Part shown: piece after piece, positions 1-6,011 of the stretch | Layout of the letters: each line of letters begins with the position of its first letter | Position numbering within the stretch: the first letter of the stretch is position 1 | Assembly (NCBI GenBank): GCA_938015795.1 | Contig: CALLXA010000059.1 | Location: 1 to 7,478 of the forward strand | DNA length: 7,478 nt | DNA from: an uncultured bacterium | Lineage (GTDB): Bacteria > Patescibacteriota > Dojkabacteria > SC72 | Direction: 5' to 3' | The notes under the pieces: model-generated | The model's database searches: none | What the model was told of the DNA's origin: nothing | Seen by the model: only the letters and a program-made list of their open reading frames with translations | Position numbers and translations under genes: made by a program

Positions 1-477
1 CTTCTTTGCTGCTTCCAAAGCTTTATCATAGTTATTCTCCATCAAAGGTCTAGATATTGGACCTGCTAAACAAGCAGAGAGAGCAATTATTCCTTCTGTA
101 TATTGAGATAATGTTTCGAAATCAATTCTAGGTTTATAATAGAAACCCTCCATGTGTCCAACAGAGACTATTTTCATAAGGTTTTTGTAACCTGTTTGAT
201 TTTTAGCAAGCAAAACAATATGAAAATAGTTATTATCAATACCATGTTCTTTTTTGTACATTTCTCTTGGGGCAATGTACATCTCGCAACCGAGGATAGG
301 TTTAAGACCCTCTTCTTTCATCATATTTGCAAATTTAAAGACCCCATACATATTTCCATGATCTGTAATTGCACAAGATTTCATGCCAGAAGTTTTAAGC
401 TTTTCTATGAGATCTGGAAGCCTAGTTGTAGCATCTAACAGAGAATACTCTGTGTGTAAGTGTAAATGAGTAAACAT
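1..477 (-). CDS. dnaE: DNA polymerase III alpha subunit, N-terminal part (PHP domain), partial
   Basis: This is the replicative DNA polymerase catalytic subunit. Only the first 159 codons are present; the gene runs off the left edge and full proteins usually exceed 1000 residues. Reading the minus strand from the ATG at 477 gives MFTHLHLHTEYSLLD at the start, AITDHGNMYG at residues 37-46, GCEMYIAPRE at 63-72 and SACLAG at 134-139, all signatures of the DnaE PHP domain. The metal-binding HxH pair (His6/His8) and the DHG motif are kept, unlike in E. coli DnaE where this site has decayed, so the PHP domain may be a metal-dependent proofreading exonuclease (family knowledge plus inference). The gene diverges from the lysozyme-like gene at 512 across 34 bp. 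An AGGGG about 13 bases before the ATG is too far away to be a clear ribosome binding site. Confidence 0.96.
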   Translation of the reverse strand, partial: MFTHLHLHTEYSLLDATTRLPDLIEKLKTSGMKSCAITDHGNMYGVFKFANMMKEEGLKPILGCEMYIAPREMYKKEHGIDNNYFHIVLLAKNQTGYKNLMKIVSVGHMEGFYYKPRIDFETLSQYTEGIIALSACLAGPISRPLMENNYDKALEAAKK

Positions 478-496
478 AACAAAAATTGCCCCTATT

Positions 497-505
497 TGAT
501 ATACT
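497..505 (+). promoter_or_regulatory. Extended -10 promoter for the lysozyme-like gene
   Basis: TGA followed by TATACT fits the extended -10 pattern (TGn-TATAAT, one mismatch). Only six bases separate it from the ATG at 512, so transcription should begin at or next to the start codon and give a leaderless mRNA. No good -35 is seen, which is usual for extended -10 promoters. It lies in the short dnaE divergent spacer, so it probably interferes with the leader of dnaE. Confidence 0.5.
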
Positions 506-511
506 GATATT

Positions 512-1225
512 ATGCCAGAGACAGAACAGTATTTGTCAAATACTAATGAGAGAAAACATATTTATGACTCCAGTATTATTAGAGTCATGTTTTTCATAGC
601 CATTCTATCTGTATACTATATCCTAATATCTCCTTTTATTGAAAACAGAATTAATTTAATATTAGGGAATATCATTAGGGAAACATCTCAACAACAAGTA
701 AATTCTCTTTCCCCTATTTTTGATGTTCATGTCTACGCTGGTGATTATAATCTAAGTACAGAAAAATATTCACAAAGAATATCAAGTAGAACTAAGTTGC
801 TTACTGTAGATCCAAGAATAATCGCTATGAATAAATTTCTATCCAGTTATCACTCACCAATGGCTCCGTATGCTGAAACTTTTATAACAGAAGCTGATAA
901 ATATGGTTTAGATTGGAGATTAGTAGCATCTATATCAGGAGTAGAATCTGCCTTTGGAAATATAATACCAACAGACACAAACAATGGTTGGGGTTGGAGA
1001 GGTGGACCTGGTGGAAATTGGAGCCAATTTGCAACATGGGGAGACGGAATAAAAGAGGTAACAAGAGGTTTGGCAGAAGGTTACGGTATAACATTAACAC
1101 CTTTTGATATAGAACCAGTATATTGCCCTCCTTGTGGTCGAAATCCAGCTCACGCTTGGGCAAATGGTGTAACTAATTTCATGAACCAATTAGATTACTA
1201 TTTAGATAATCTTGAAAATATATAG
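512..1225 (+). CDS. Membrane-anchored lysozyme-like peptidoglycan hydrolase
   Basis: Predicted murein glycan-strand hydrolase (lytic transglycosylase or glucosaminidase type), 237 residues. Residues 22-43 form one transmembrane helix after a short polar N-terminus, so the rest should lie outside the membrane. A linker to about residue 105 leads into the lysozyme-fold domain. That domain has LVASISGVESAFG with a likely catalytic Glu145, then an NGWGWRGG segment, a WSQFATWGDGIKEV segment and a C-terminal helix, an order shared by SLT/GH73-like domains. A CPPC pair (Cys205, Cys208) near the C-terminus could form a disulfide or bind metal. The ATG at 512 is chosen because an extended -10 lies just upstream and it leaves a full membrane anchor. 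A role in cell-wall remodelling during growth or division is inferred; the exact bond cleaved cannot be told from sequence. Confidence 0.8.
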   Translation: MPETEQYLSNTNERKHIYDSSIIRVMFFIAILSVYYILISPFIENRINLILGNIIRETSQQQVNSLSPIFDVHVYAGDYNLSTEKYSQRISSRTKLLTVDPRIIAMNKFLSSYHSPMAPYAETFITEADKYGLDWRLVASISGVESAFGNIIPTDTNNGWGWRGGPGGNWSQFATWGDGIKEVTRGLAEGYGITLTPFDIEPVYCPPCGRNPAHAWANGVTNFMNQLDYYLDNLENI

Positions 1226-1239
1226 TTTTCAAATATAAT
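1212..1239 (+). promoter_or_regulatory. Sigma-70-type promoter for the YggT gene
   Basis: TTGAAA (1212-1217), a 16-base spacer and a perfect TATAAT (1234-1239) form a good housekeeping promoter overlapping the 3' end of the lysozyme-like gene. The predicted start site near 1246 leaves an AT-only leader of about 22 bases before the ATG at 1268, with no Shine-Dalgarno sequence. The YggT gene can therefore be transcribed independently of the gene upstream. Confidence 0.55.
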
Positions 1240-1267
1240 TAAAGTAATTAAATAATAAATATCTATC

Positions 1268-1555
1268 ATGTTAAAACTACTATTCAAACTAGCTTACACT
1301 GCAGTTATGTTCATCGAATCATTGATAATGATAAGGATAGTGTTGGAATTAATAAAGGCAAATACATCAAATACATTTGCCAGTTGGGTATATAGCTTAA
1401 GTGATTTATTTATATCTCCTTTTAATGGTCTAATCTCATCAACATTACAAATAGACAAGTTTTCAATATCCTTAACACCTCTTGTAGCGTTAGTTTTTTA
1501 CATTATTATTGCTTTTATACTTTCCGAATTAACAAGGGCTTTCTCTAGGGATTAG
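1268..1555 (+). CDS. YggT family integral membrane protein
   Basis: Small membrane protein of 95 residues, the usual length for one YggT unit. It has two hydrophobic helices (about residues 5-30 and 69-90). Between them is the family-typical stretch with conserved arginine and glutamate (IRIVLELI), a W-Y segment, a SPFNGLI motif before the loop, and LTPLVALV opening the second helix. YggT/YlmG proteins are linked to cell division, membrane organisation or osmotic tolerance in various bacteria, but no biochemical activity is agreed. Here it lies 42 bp after a murein hydrolase gene, which fits an envelope role (inference). The downstream gene begins 22 bp later but has its own promoter. No Shine-Dalgarno sequence precedes the ATG. 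Confidence 0.85.
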   Translation: MLKLLFKLAYTAVMFIESLIMIRIVLELIKANTSNTFASWVYSLSDLFISPFNGLISSTLQIDKFSISLTPLVALVFYIIIAFILSELTRAFSRD

Positions 1556-1563
1556 ACTTAGTG

Positions 1564-1572
1564 TGGTATAAT
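1564..1572 (+). promoter_or_regulatory. Perfect extended -10 promoter giving a leaderless mRNA
   Basis: TGG-TATAAT matches the extended -10 consensus exactly. Five bases separate it from the ATG at 1578, so the expected start site falls on or within a base or two of the ATG. This drives the four-gene unit 1578-5203. No -35 hexamer is evident. It lies in the 22-bp gap after the YggT gene. Confidence 0.65.
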
Positions 1573-1577
1573 AGCTA

Positions 1578-2312
1578 ATGGCAAAAATAGACCTTAAAAA
1601 TACTTCCGGATTTCCTTTAACATATGATGGTGATTCATTAAGGACAGATAAGCTAACATTCGAACAAGAATTGAATGTAGGGATAGATGAGATTAAAAAT
1701 CAACTTTTAAACAAGAGTTTAAAATGTCCTGCAATTTTTTATAAAAAATATCTATCTTTAGATACAGAAGGTATATATAAATCAAAGAAACTTCAGATCA
1801 ATCTGTATATATTAAAACCCAATTTAGCAGGTATAGAGTATGTTAAAACTAAGGCAACTCTTAATCCTAAATATCCTAAAATATTAGAAATTATACATGG
1901 AGGAGGAACAATACTCTTACAAGAGTATAATTCACCAAGGGATCAAAGAATAATAAAAATAGCTGCTAAAAAAACACAGAAATTCATAGTACCTGCTGGT
2001 TATGCATCCGTTATAGTTAATTCAAGACAATCATCAAATCTCATAGTTGCGGAATATCAACATATACAAACAGAACCAGAAATTGTGCTTGATGATACTA
2101 ACGGTATGTCCTATTATATTATTAGAAAGAATGCTAAACAGGAAATTGTACGCAATCCATATTACAAAATAGTTAATGAACCTGAGATATTAAACTGGGA
2201 TAGCATAATAAGTGAATATGGAATAACTCCTAAAACACCAATAATAAAGCAGATAATGCGAAAATATGAAAAATTTGATTGGCTATTTAAACAAAACAGT
2301 ATTACTCTTTAG
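1578..2312 (+). CDS. Degenerate cupin resembling archaeal-type glucose-6-phosphate isomerase
   Basis: A 244-residue protein that follows the pattern of the cupin-type (archaeal/Pyrococcus-like) phosphoglucose isomerase. The matching segments are ILKPNLAGIEYVKT (78-91), ILEIIHGGGTILLQ (102-115), a VPAGYASVIVNS strand (138-149), MSYYIIRKN and a VRNPYYK segment near the C-terminus. In working enzymes the first region reads GHYH and is followed by PEVYEV, and the last strand carries a GHV motif, giving two His, one Glu and one His for the metal. Here these become ATLN (93-96), PKILEI with Lys101, and ASV with Ser144, so every metal ligand is gone. The protein is unlikely to isomerise glucose-6-phosphate and probably acts as a binding or structural cupin (inference). 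It has no signal peptide or membrane helix. It is first in the unit, directly behind a leaderless promoter, and its last 47 bases overlap the next gene. Confidence 0.7.
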   Translation: MAKIDLKNTSGFPLTYDGDSLRTDKLTFEQELNVGIDEIKNQLLNKSLKCPAIFYKKYLSLDTEGIYKSKKLQINLYILKPNLAGIEYVKTKATLNPKYPKILEIIHGGGTILLQEYNSPRDQRIIKIAAKKTQKFIVPAGYASVIVNSRQSSNLIVAEYQHIQTEPEIVLDDTNGMSYYIIRKNAKQEIVRNPYYKIVNEPEILNWDSIISEYGITPKTPIIKQIMRKYEKFDWLFKQNSITL

Positions 2313-4149
2313 CATAATATTATTTTTGTTCTTAAATAAATCACCAATCCTCTCTCAAGAAGGTTTTGATATATCGACAGAATTTTTTCATATACTTAAT
2401 GAAGAGAATATATCAACAGAAGTAACAATAACTCTTTCAACAAGCATAGATAGAGTTTTAACATACTATACAGCAACAATTCCTGTAAAGAATCTCGCTG
2501 TAAAATGTTTTGATAATAATAATACACCTCTAGATTGTTCAACATACGACAGAGACAATGCTACGGATATACTGATAGATCTTAATAATAAAGTTATTAG
2601 AAAAACAGATCCTCTCAAAATAAAATTATCCTATTTAACAAAAAGAGAAAACAAAAACTCTTACACTGTTCAATCGTACATAAATGATACAGTAACAGAG
2701 TCAGTATCTATCTCATATCCAAAAGAGAAAGGAGAACCTCTTTGGTCATCAGATACTATACAAAATATCAAAGGAAGTTCTGATAAATATGTAATTACAA
2801 TACAAAAACCAACATCTCAAAACACATCTTTAATATTCGGAAATTCTGTAACTTACAGTTTTAATATATCAAGAGTTTTGAATAACACTCTAACAGAAGA
2901 TAATCAAACATTTGAATTAATCGTACCTTCAGATACTGATCATCAAACTATAATATTTGAAAATATAGATCCTTTACCTAACGTATCTATCAAAGATAAA
3001 GATGGAAATTACATTTTCAAATACATTATACAACAAGGAAAAAGTGTAAACCTTGCAATATCTGGATATATACAAATGCATCCAACAACAAGTACAACAG
3101 AATTAAATAATTCAACACTTACACAATCCATAGGATATTGGAATCTAACCAATACCTCTGAATTAAAAAGAGTGTCAAATTACTTGAAAGATAATAAAGG
3201 TCTTGCATTTGCTGATACCCTGACAGATATATCTGACATTAAAGATGATCAAACGAAAAAGCTTCTCTTCAAATATCTTTACCAATACGTAATTGAACGT
3301 TTAGATATAAAAGAGGATAGTAGTTTGGGTATAAACAATAGCGTAAGATTAGGTGCTAATAGTTTAATTGAAAAACCTTCACAATCAAGTCCAGAAGATT
3401 ATGTTGATTTCACAATTGCTTTGTTTAGAAAATTTGGTATACCTGCAAAAATGCAAATTGGCTACATTTCCAATATCTCTGGTTATAACTCAGATGGCTT
3501 TTACCACACTTGGGTTGAAATATATGATTCTCAAGATAAAAAATGGATGATCTTAGATCCATATTTAGAAGAATATACTAAAAAATCTCTCTATGGATCT
3601 GATTTTTTTGATCATATAAATATAATTACACGAGAGATATCTCCTGTTTCACCAAACCTTACTTTCTACAATCCAAATGATTTTGTAATAAGATCTAGAA
3701 ATGATATCACTATATCACCAACTTTAAACGCAGAGTCAATCTTAGACATAGAAGATAACACTTTAGTAAAAAAATATATTACTGGAAATATTTCATTAAA
3801 AAATACTGGTAATGTTGTAATTACAGATTACACAATACTGAAGTCTAATATAGATTTGGTCAACTATATAGACAAAATAACTGATATGAATTCAAAAATA
3901 TTACTTCCTAAGCAAAATATTTCCGTTTCTTTAAATATACCAAGCGAAAAATATATGCCTGATATATTTGCAAATCTTAAATTGAAAAACAAAGATTACT
4001 TAAGCAAGGAAATACTTTTACAAGAAAGCATTGATGTTCAACCAGTACCTTACCTTTCTGTACTTTCAAAACTGTGTTCTTTAGCTATTTTTATACTCAT
4101 AATATTTCTGTTATACTCAGTCATCAAAAAAATTAAAAACAGAAAATGA
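2266..4149 (+). CDS. Secreted, membrane-anchored transglutaminase-like protein with Cys-to-Tyr active site
   Basis: A 627-residue surface protein. Residues 1-30 form a signal peptide (Lys2 and Lys10, then a VLLFSIILFLFL core). Residues 31 to about 300 are rich in beta-prone, Ser/Thr/Asn-rich sequence, probably Ig-like. A transglutaminase/protease-like core covers about 325-440 (YVDFTIALFRKFGIPAKMQIGY, HTWVEIYD, KKWMILDP). A further beta domain covers about 470-595, a membrane helix about 603-620, and a basic tail ends the protein. The fold's triad is Cys-His-Asp: His414 and Asp431 are present, but the position expected to hold Cys (in DYVDF) is Tyr379, codon TAT at 3400-3402. It is therefore probably not a catalytic transglutaminase or peptidase. 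The ATG at 2266 is the only start that keeps the signal peptide, despite the 47-base overlap with the previous gene. The stop overlaps the next start as ATGA. Tasks such as binding peptidoglycan, pili or host surface are possible but not shown. Confidence 0.78.
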   Translation: MKNLIGYLNKTVLLFSIILFLFLNKSPILSQEGFDISTEFFHILNEENISTEVTITLSTSIDRVLTYYTATIPVKNLAVKCFDNNNTPLDCSTYDRDNATDILIDLNNKVIRKTDPLKIKLSYLTKRENKNSYTVQSYINDTVTESVSISYPKEKGEPLWSSDTIQNIKGSSDKYVITIQKPTSQNTSLIFGNSVTYSFNISRVLNNTLTEDNQTFELIVPSDTDHQTIIFENIDPLPNVSIKDKDGNYIFKYIIQQGKSVNLAISGYIQMHPTTSTTELNNSTLTQSIGYWNLTNTSELKRVSNYLKDNKGLAFADTLTDISDIKDDQTKKLLFKYLYQYVIERLDIKEDSSLGINNSVRLGANSLIEKPSQSSPEDYVDFTIALFRKFGIPAKMQIGYISNISGYNSDGFYHTWVEIYDSQDKKWMILDPYLEEYTKKSLYGSDFFDHINIITREISPVSPNLTFYNPNDFVIRSRNDITISPTLNAESILDIEDNTLVKKYITGNISLKNTGNVVITDYTILKSNIDLVNYIDKITDMNSKILLPKQNISVSLNIPSEKYMPDIFANLKLKNKDYLSKEILLQESIDVQPVPYLSVLSKLCSLAIFILIIFLLYSVIKKIKNRK

Positions 4150-4562
4150 ACGATCCATTATTAATAACAATATTAATACTCGCATTACTAACAATTCTTT
4201 TTTCGTTAGTTGCTTTACAACAAGGCAAGGCATCTAAAAACCAAAAAGCTAAAATATATGACAAATTATATTCATTGAAAGAAAGTGTTGAGAACGAGGA
4301 AACCTCTATAAGAAGAGATGCCATAATCAAGTTAGATAATTTACTTTCTAAATCTCTTCAATATAGATATTCTAACGATAAAAATTGTGGTGATAATCTT
4401 AAATTAGCTAAAAAACTTTTTCGTAAAAATGACTACCAAAAGATATGGGATGTACATAAAACAAGAAATAATATAGTACATAATGATTTAGATATTTCAA
4501 AACAAGAAGCAATAGAAGCATATAACATATATAAATTAAGTATCGGAAAAATACTGAAATGA
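4146..4562 (+). CDS. Small membrane-anchored protein with HEPN-like RNxxxH motif
   Basis: A 138-residue protein of no named family that I recognise. Residues 5-24 are one strongly hydrophobic helix at the N-terminus; the rest is an all-helical, charged domain. Near the C-terminus is TRNNIVHND, with Arg107 and His112 giving the R-x4-H spacing typical of HEPN domains, many of which are RNases or nucleotide-binding toxins. The following DLDISKQEAIEAYNIYK helix also fits a HEPN end. The Lys/Arg-rich stretch just after the membrane helix suggests a cytoplasmic domain (positive-inside rule). ATGA overlaps at both ends (4146-4149 and 4559-4562) imply translational coupling to both neighbours. RNase activity is inference from a short motif only; it may instead be a non-catalytic helical scaffold. 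Confidence 0.6.
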   Translation: MNDPLLITILILALLTILFSLVALQQGKASKNQKAKIYDKLYSLKESVENEETSIRRDAIIKLDNLLSKSLQYRYSNDKNCGDNLKLAKKLFRKNDYQKIWDVHKTRNNIVHNDLDISKQEAIEAYNIYKLSIGKILK

Positions 4563-5203
4563 AAAAACTCCTAGGTACATTACTACTCCTTTTAATATTA
4601 CCACTCTCAACATATGCATCTGGTACTCCTGCAGAAGAAATCGAAACAGAAGATAGTAAAGAAACACAAAATATCGTAAATCTAGAAGAAGAATCCGTAG
4701 TTATAACTGATGGTGATACAAAAACAGTTACAAGTAAGTACTTTGATTTGGTATTGATAAGAAAAGCTCAGTTACCTTTTGGTAAAAAAGTACCATACGA
4801 AATAGAAATAACCTCTCACATTGATTCTCCTAAAACACAGATCCTCTGGGAAATACCTACTACAATGACTATAAGTGAAAAGCATAAAGAATTTATCAGT
4901 ATAGGGAAGGATGAAACAAAAACATTTAAAGCTACATTAACGCCTAATCGAAAAGGTACATATGTAGTAGGTGTAAATGTAATTTCATGGCAGTTTGATA
5001 CAAATTATACAAATTCAATAAAGGACACATTGGAATTTGATAAAAATTTAGTATTACAACCAGTGTCAGATGCTTACAAAGTAGGAAATATCTTAAAAAT
5101 TTTCCTATTGATTATAATGTCCCTAGTTGCAATCTATATGGGTTATTTCCTTACAAAGAAAGGTATGAAATATATCAAAAAATGGTTAACACCACCTATG
5201 TAG
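4559..5203 (+). CDS. Secreted, membrane-anchored beta-rich (Ig-like) surface protein
   Basis: A 214-residue protein of no recognised family. It has a clear signal peptide (Lys2-Lys3, a Leu-rich core, cleavage likely after the STYA motif at residue 20). A Glu-rich linker spans about 23-46. A single beta-rich domain spans about 50-165; its strand pattern, with an LPFGKKVPYEIEIT stretch and a TPNRKGTYVVGVNV stretch, resembles an Ig-like/fibronectin-type fold. A membrane helix lies at about 175-197, followed by a basic cytoplasmic tail. The start overlaps the stop of the HEPN-like gene as ATGA. The topology matches that of the transglutaminase-like protein two genes upstream (ectodomain outside, C-terminal anchor), so the two could interact on the cell surface (inference). 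The gene ends 2 bp before the convergent XRE gene, with no strong terminator after it. Confidence 0.7.
   Translation: MKKLLGTLLLLLILPLSTYASGTPAEEIETEDSKETQNIVNLEEESVVITDGDTKTVTSKYFDLVLIRKAQLPFGKKVPYEIEITSHIDSPKTQILWEIPTTMTISEKHKEFISIGKDETKTFKATLTPNRKGTYVVGVNVISWQFDTNYTNSIKDTLEFDKNLVLQPVSDAYKVGNILKIFLLIIMSLVAIYMGYFLTKKGMKYIKKWLTPPM
5177..5194 (-). terminator. Possible small intrinsic terminator for the XRE operon
   Basis: On the minus strand TGGT-GTTA-ACCA forms a 4-bp stem with a tetraloop, directly followed by six T. It begins 12 bp after the XRE stop codon and sits inside the 3' end of the convergent plus-strand gene. The stem is short, so this is a weak call. Confidence 0.3.
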
Positions 5204-5205
5204 GA

Positions 5206-5409
5206 TTAATCTTCTAGAAAGTAAGCTATTGGTTTTCCAAGAACATTCGCTATTAAAAGAAGATTTGCAATAGGAGGATAAACATTGCCTTTTTCATAAG
5301 AGCTGATAGATTTATCAGATAATCCTACTCTCAAGGCTAACGATCTTTGTGAAAAGCCTGATTCTAATCTGGCTTCTTTTATTCTTTTTGCGCAAATCTT
5401 TGGTGTCAT
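5206..5409 (-). CDS. Small XRE/Cro-type helix-turn-helix regulator
   Basis: A 67-residue protein that is almost only a HTH_3 domain. It has AKRIKEARLESGFSQRSLA (helices 1-2), then VGLSDKSISSYEKG with the typical recognition helix and S-Y-E-K-G signature (residues 28-41), and a final helix with ANLLLIANVLG. It should bind DNA as a dimer and act as a repressor or activator. It begins 2 bp after the stop of the DUF4214-like gene, so the two form an operon, and it probably regulates its own operon. The inverted repeat at 6035-6058 upstream of the operon promoter is a candidate site. No ectodomain or ligand domain is present. It converges on the surface-protein operon with a 2-bp gap. Confidence 0.9.
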   Translation of the reverse strand: MTPKICAKRIKEARLESGFSQRSLALRVGLSDKSISSYEKGNVYPPIANLLLIANVLGKPIAYFLED

Positions 5410-5411
5410 AT

Positions 5412-5990
5412 TTATATCTTAAAAAGATTTATTATCTTCATTAAAAAACTATCCTCTTTGATGAGTATCTTCTTGGGAACAAGTTTATCATTCTCATTGT
5501 TCTTCACTGAGAGCTCTGTAAAAGTATTCCGACCAGAATCATTTATAAAACTATCAGAAGTTAGAAACATATTCTTGTCTTTTCTTAAATCAGTAATTAT
5601 ATTATTTTTCTCCTTTATCAATTTTGCCAATTCTAAGAACTCTTTATCTTGATCATTTAATCTGTTCTTTAATTTAAGAACAGTCATCTTCGCTGTTCTT
5701 AACGTTTCTTTTAAATCAGGATATTCTTTTAATTTTTCTAAATTTCTTTTAAATTCATCCCCCTCCAAGAGCTTTTTTATCAACTCATCTTCCTCTATTA
5801 CACTATATTTGTAATATGACAATTCTTTTGAGCTAGGCTTCCTTCCCAAGACTGTTTCAAAAATCTTCTCAATTTTTTTCGTTTTATCACTAACTGAAGC
5901 ACCAAAACCGAAACTTTTAGAACCACCTCCTTTTGTAAAATCATCTGTATTGTCTCCCTTGTCCCACAATGGAACATCAACATTCTTCAT
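5412..5990 (-). CDS. DUF4214-like domain and coiled-coil protein of unknown function
   Basis: A 192-residue soluble protein without signal peptide. Residues 1-35 are low-complexity and Gly/Ser/Asp-rich (GGGSKSFGFGAS). Residues 38-81 match the DUF4214 pattern: a VLGRKPSSKEL core, then a Tyr-Tyr pair, then a helix ending in LLEGDEFK, which corresponds to the usual SxEF end of that repeat. Residues 84-140 look like a coiled coil with many Lys/Glu/Leu. The C-terminus (FLMKIINLFKI) is a short amphipathic helix that could touch the membrane. DUF4214 units occur in secreted or glycan-linked proteins and resemble phycobilisome linkers; here only one unit is seen. It is co-transcribed with the XRE gene. 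The start at 5990 is supported by a TATAAT seven bases upstream. Function is unknown. Confidence 0.7.
   Translation of the reverse strand: MKNVDVPLWDKGDNTDDFTKGGGSKSFGFGASVSDKTKKIEKIFETVLGRKPSSKELSYYKYSVIEEDELIKKLLEGDEFKRNLEKLKEYPDLKETLRTAKMTVLKLKNRLNDQDKEFLELAKLIKEKNNIITDLRKDKNMFLTSDSFINDSGRNTFTELSVKNNENDKLVPKKILIKEDSFLMKIINLFKI
5662..5683. repeat. Perfect 8-bp inverted repeat inside the DUF4214-like gene
   Basis: CTGTTCTT and AAGAACAG are separated by six bases. A third copy of the half-site, CTGTTCTTAA, occurs at 5693-5702. It lies in coding sequence of the coiled coil, so codon use alone could explain it. No T-run follows on either strand. Confidence 0.4.
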
Positions 5991-5997
5991 GTTTCTA

Positions 5998-6003
5998 ATT
6001 ATA
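5998..6003 (-). promoter_or_regulatory. -10 box for the DUF4214-XRE operon (leaderless)
   Basis: A perfect TATAAT on the minus strand ends seven bases before the ATG at 5990, so transcription should start at or one base before the start codon. A TGTAAA 17 bases upstream (6021-6026) is a poor -35. The expected mRNA has no leader and no Shine-Dalgarno sequence. Confidence 0.6.
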
Positions 6004-6011
6004 TTACAAAT

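Noticed and set aside
154..438. Plus-strand ORF of 94 codons opposite dnaE
   Set aside because: The minus strand encodes a clear DnaE PHP domain with conserved motifs; this ORF is its shadow.
930..1163. Minus-strand ORF of 77 codons (and a plus-strand one at 913-1107)
   Set aside because: Both lie within the lysozyme-like domain and show no recognisable motif or start signal.
3634..3643. 10-bp palindrome GAGATATCTC
   Set aside because: It is isolated within coding sequence of the transglutaminase-like gene, and a short palindrome is expected by chance.
5267..5294. Possible plus-strand terminator (GCAAT/ATTGC stem followed by CTTTTT)
   Set aside because: The stem has only 5 bp around a 12-base loop and lies in XRE coding sequence, so it is too weak to call.
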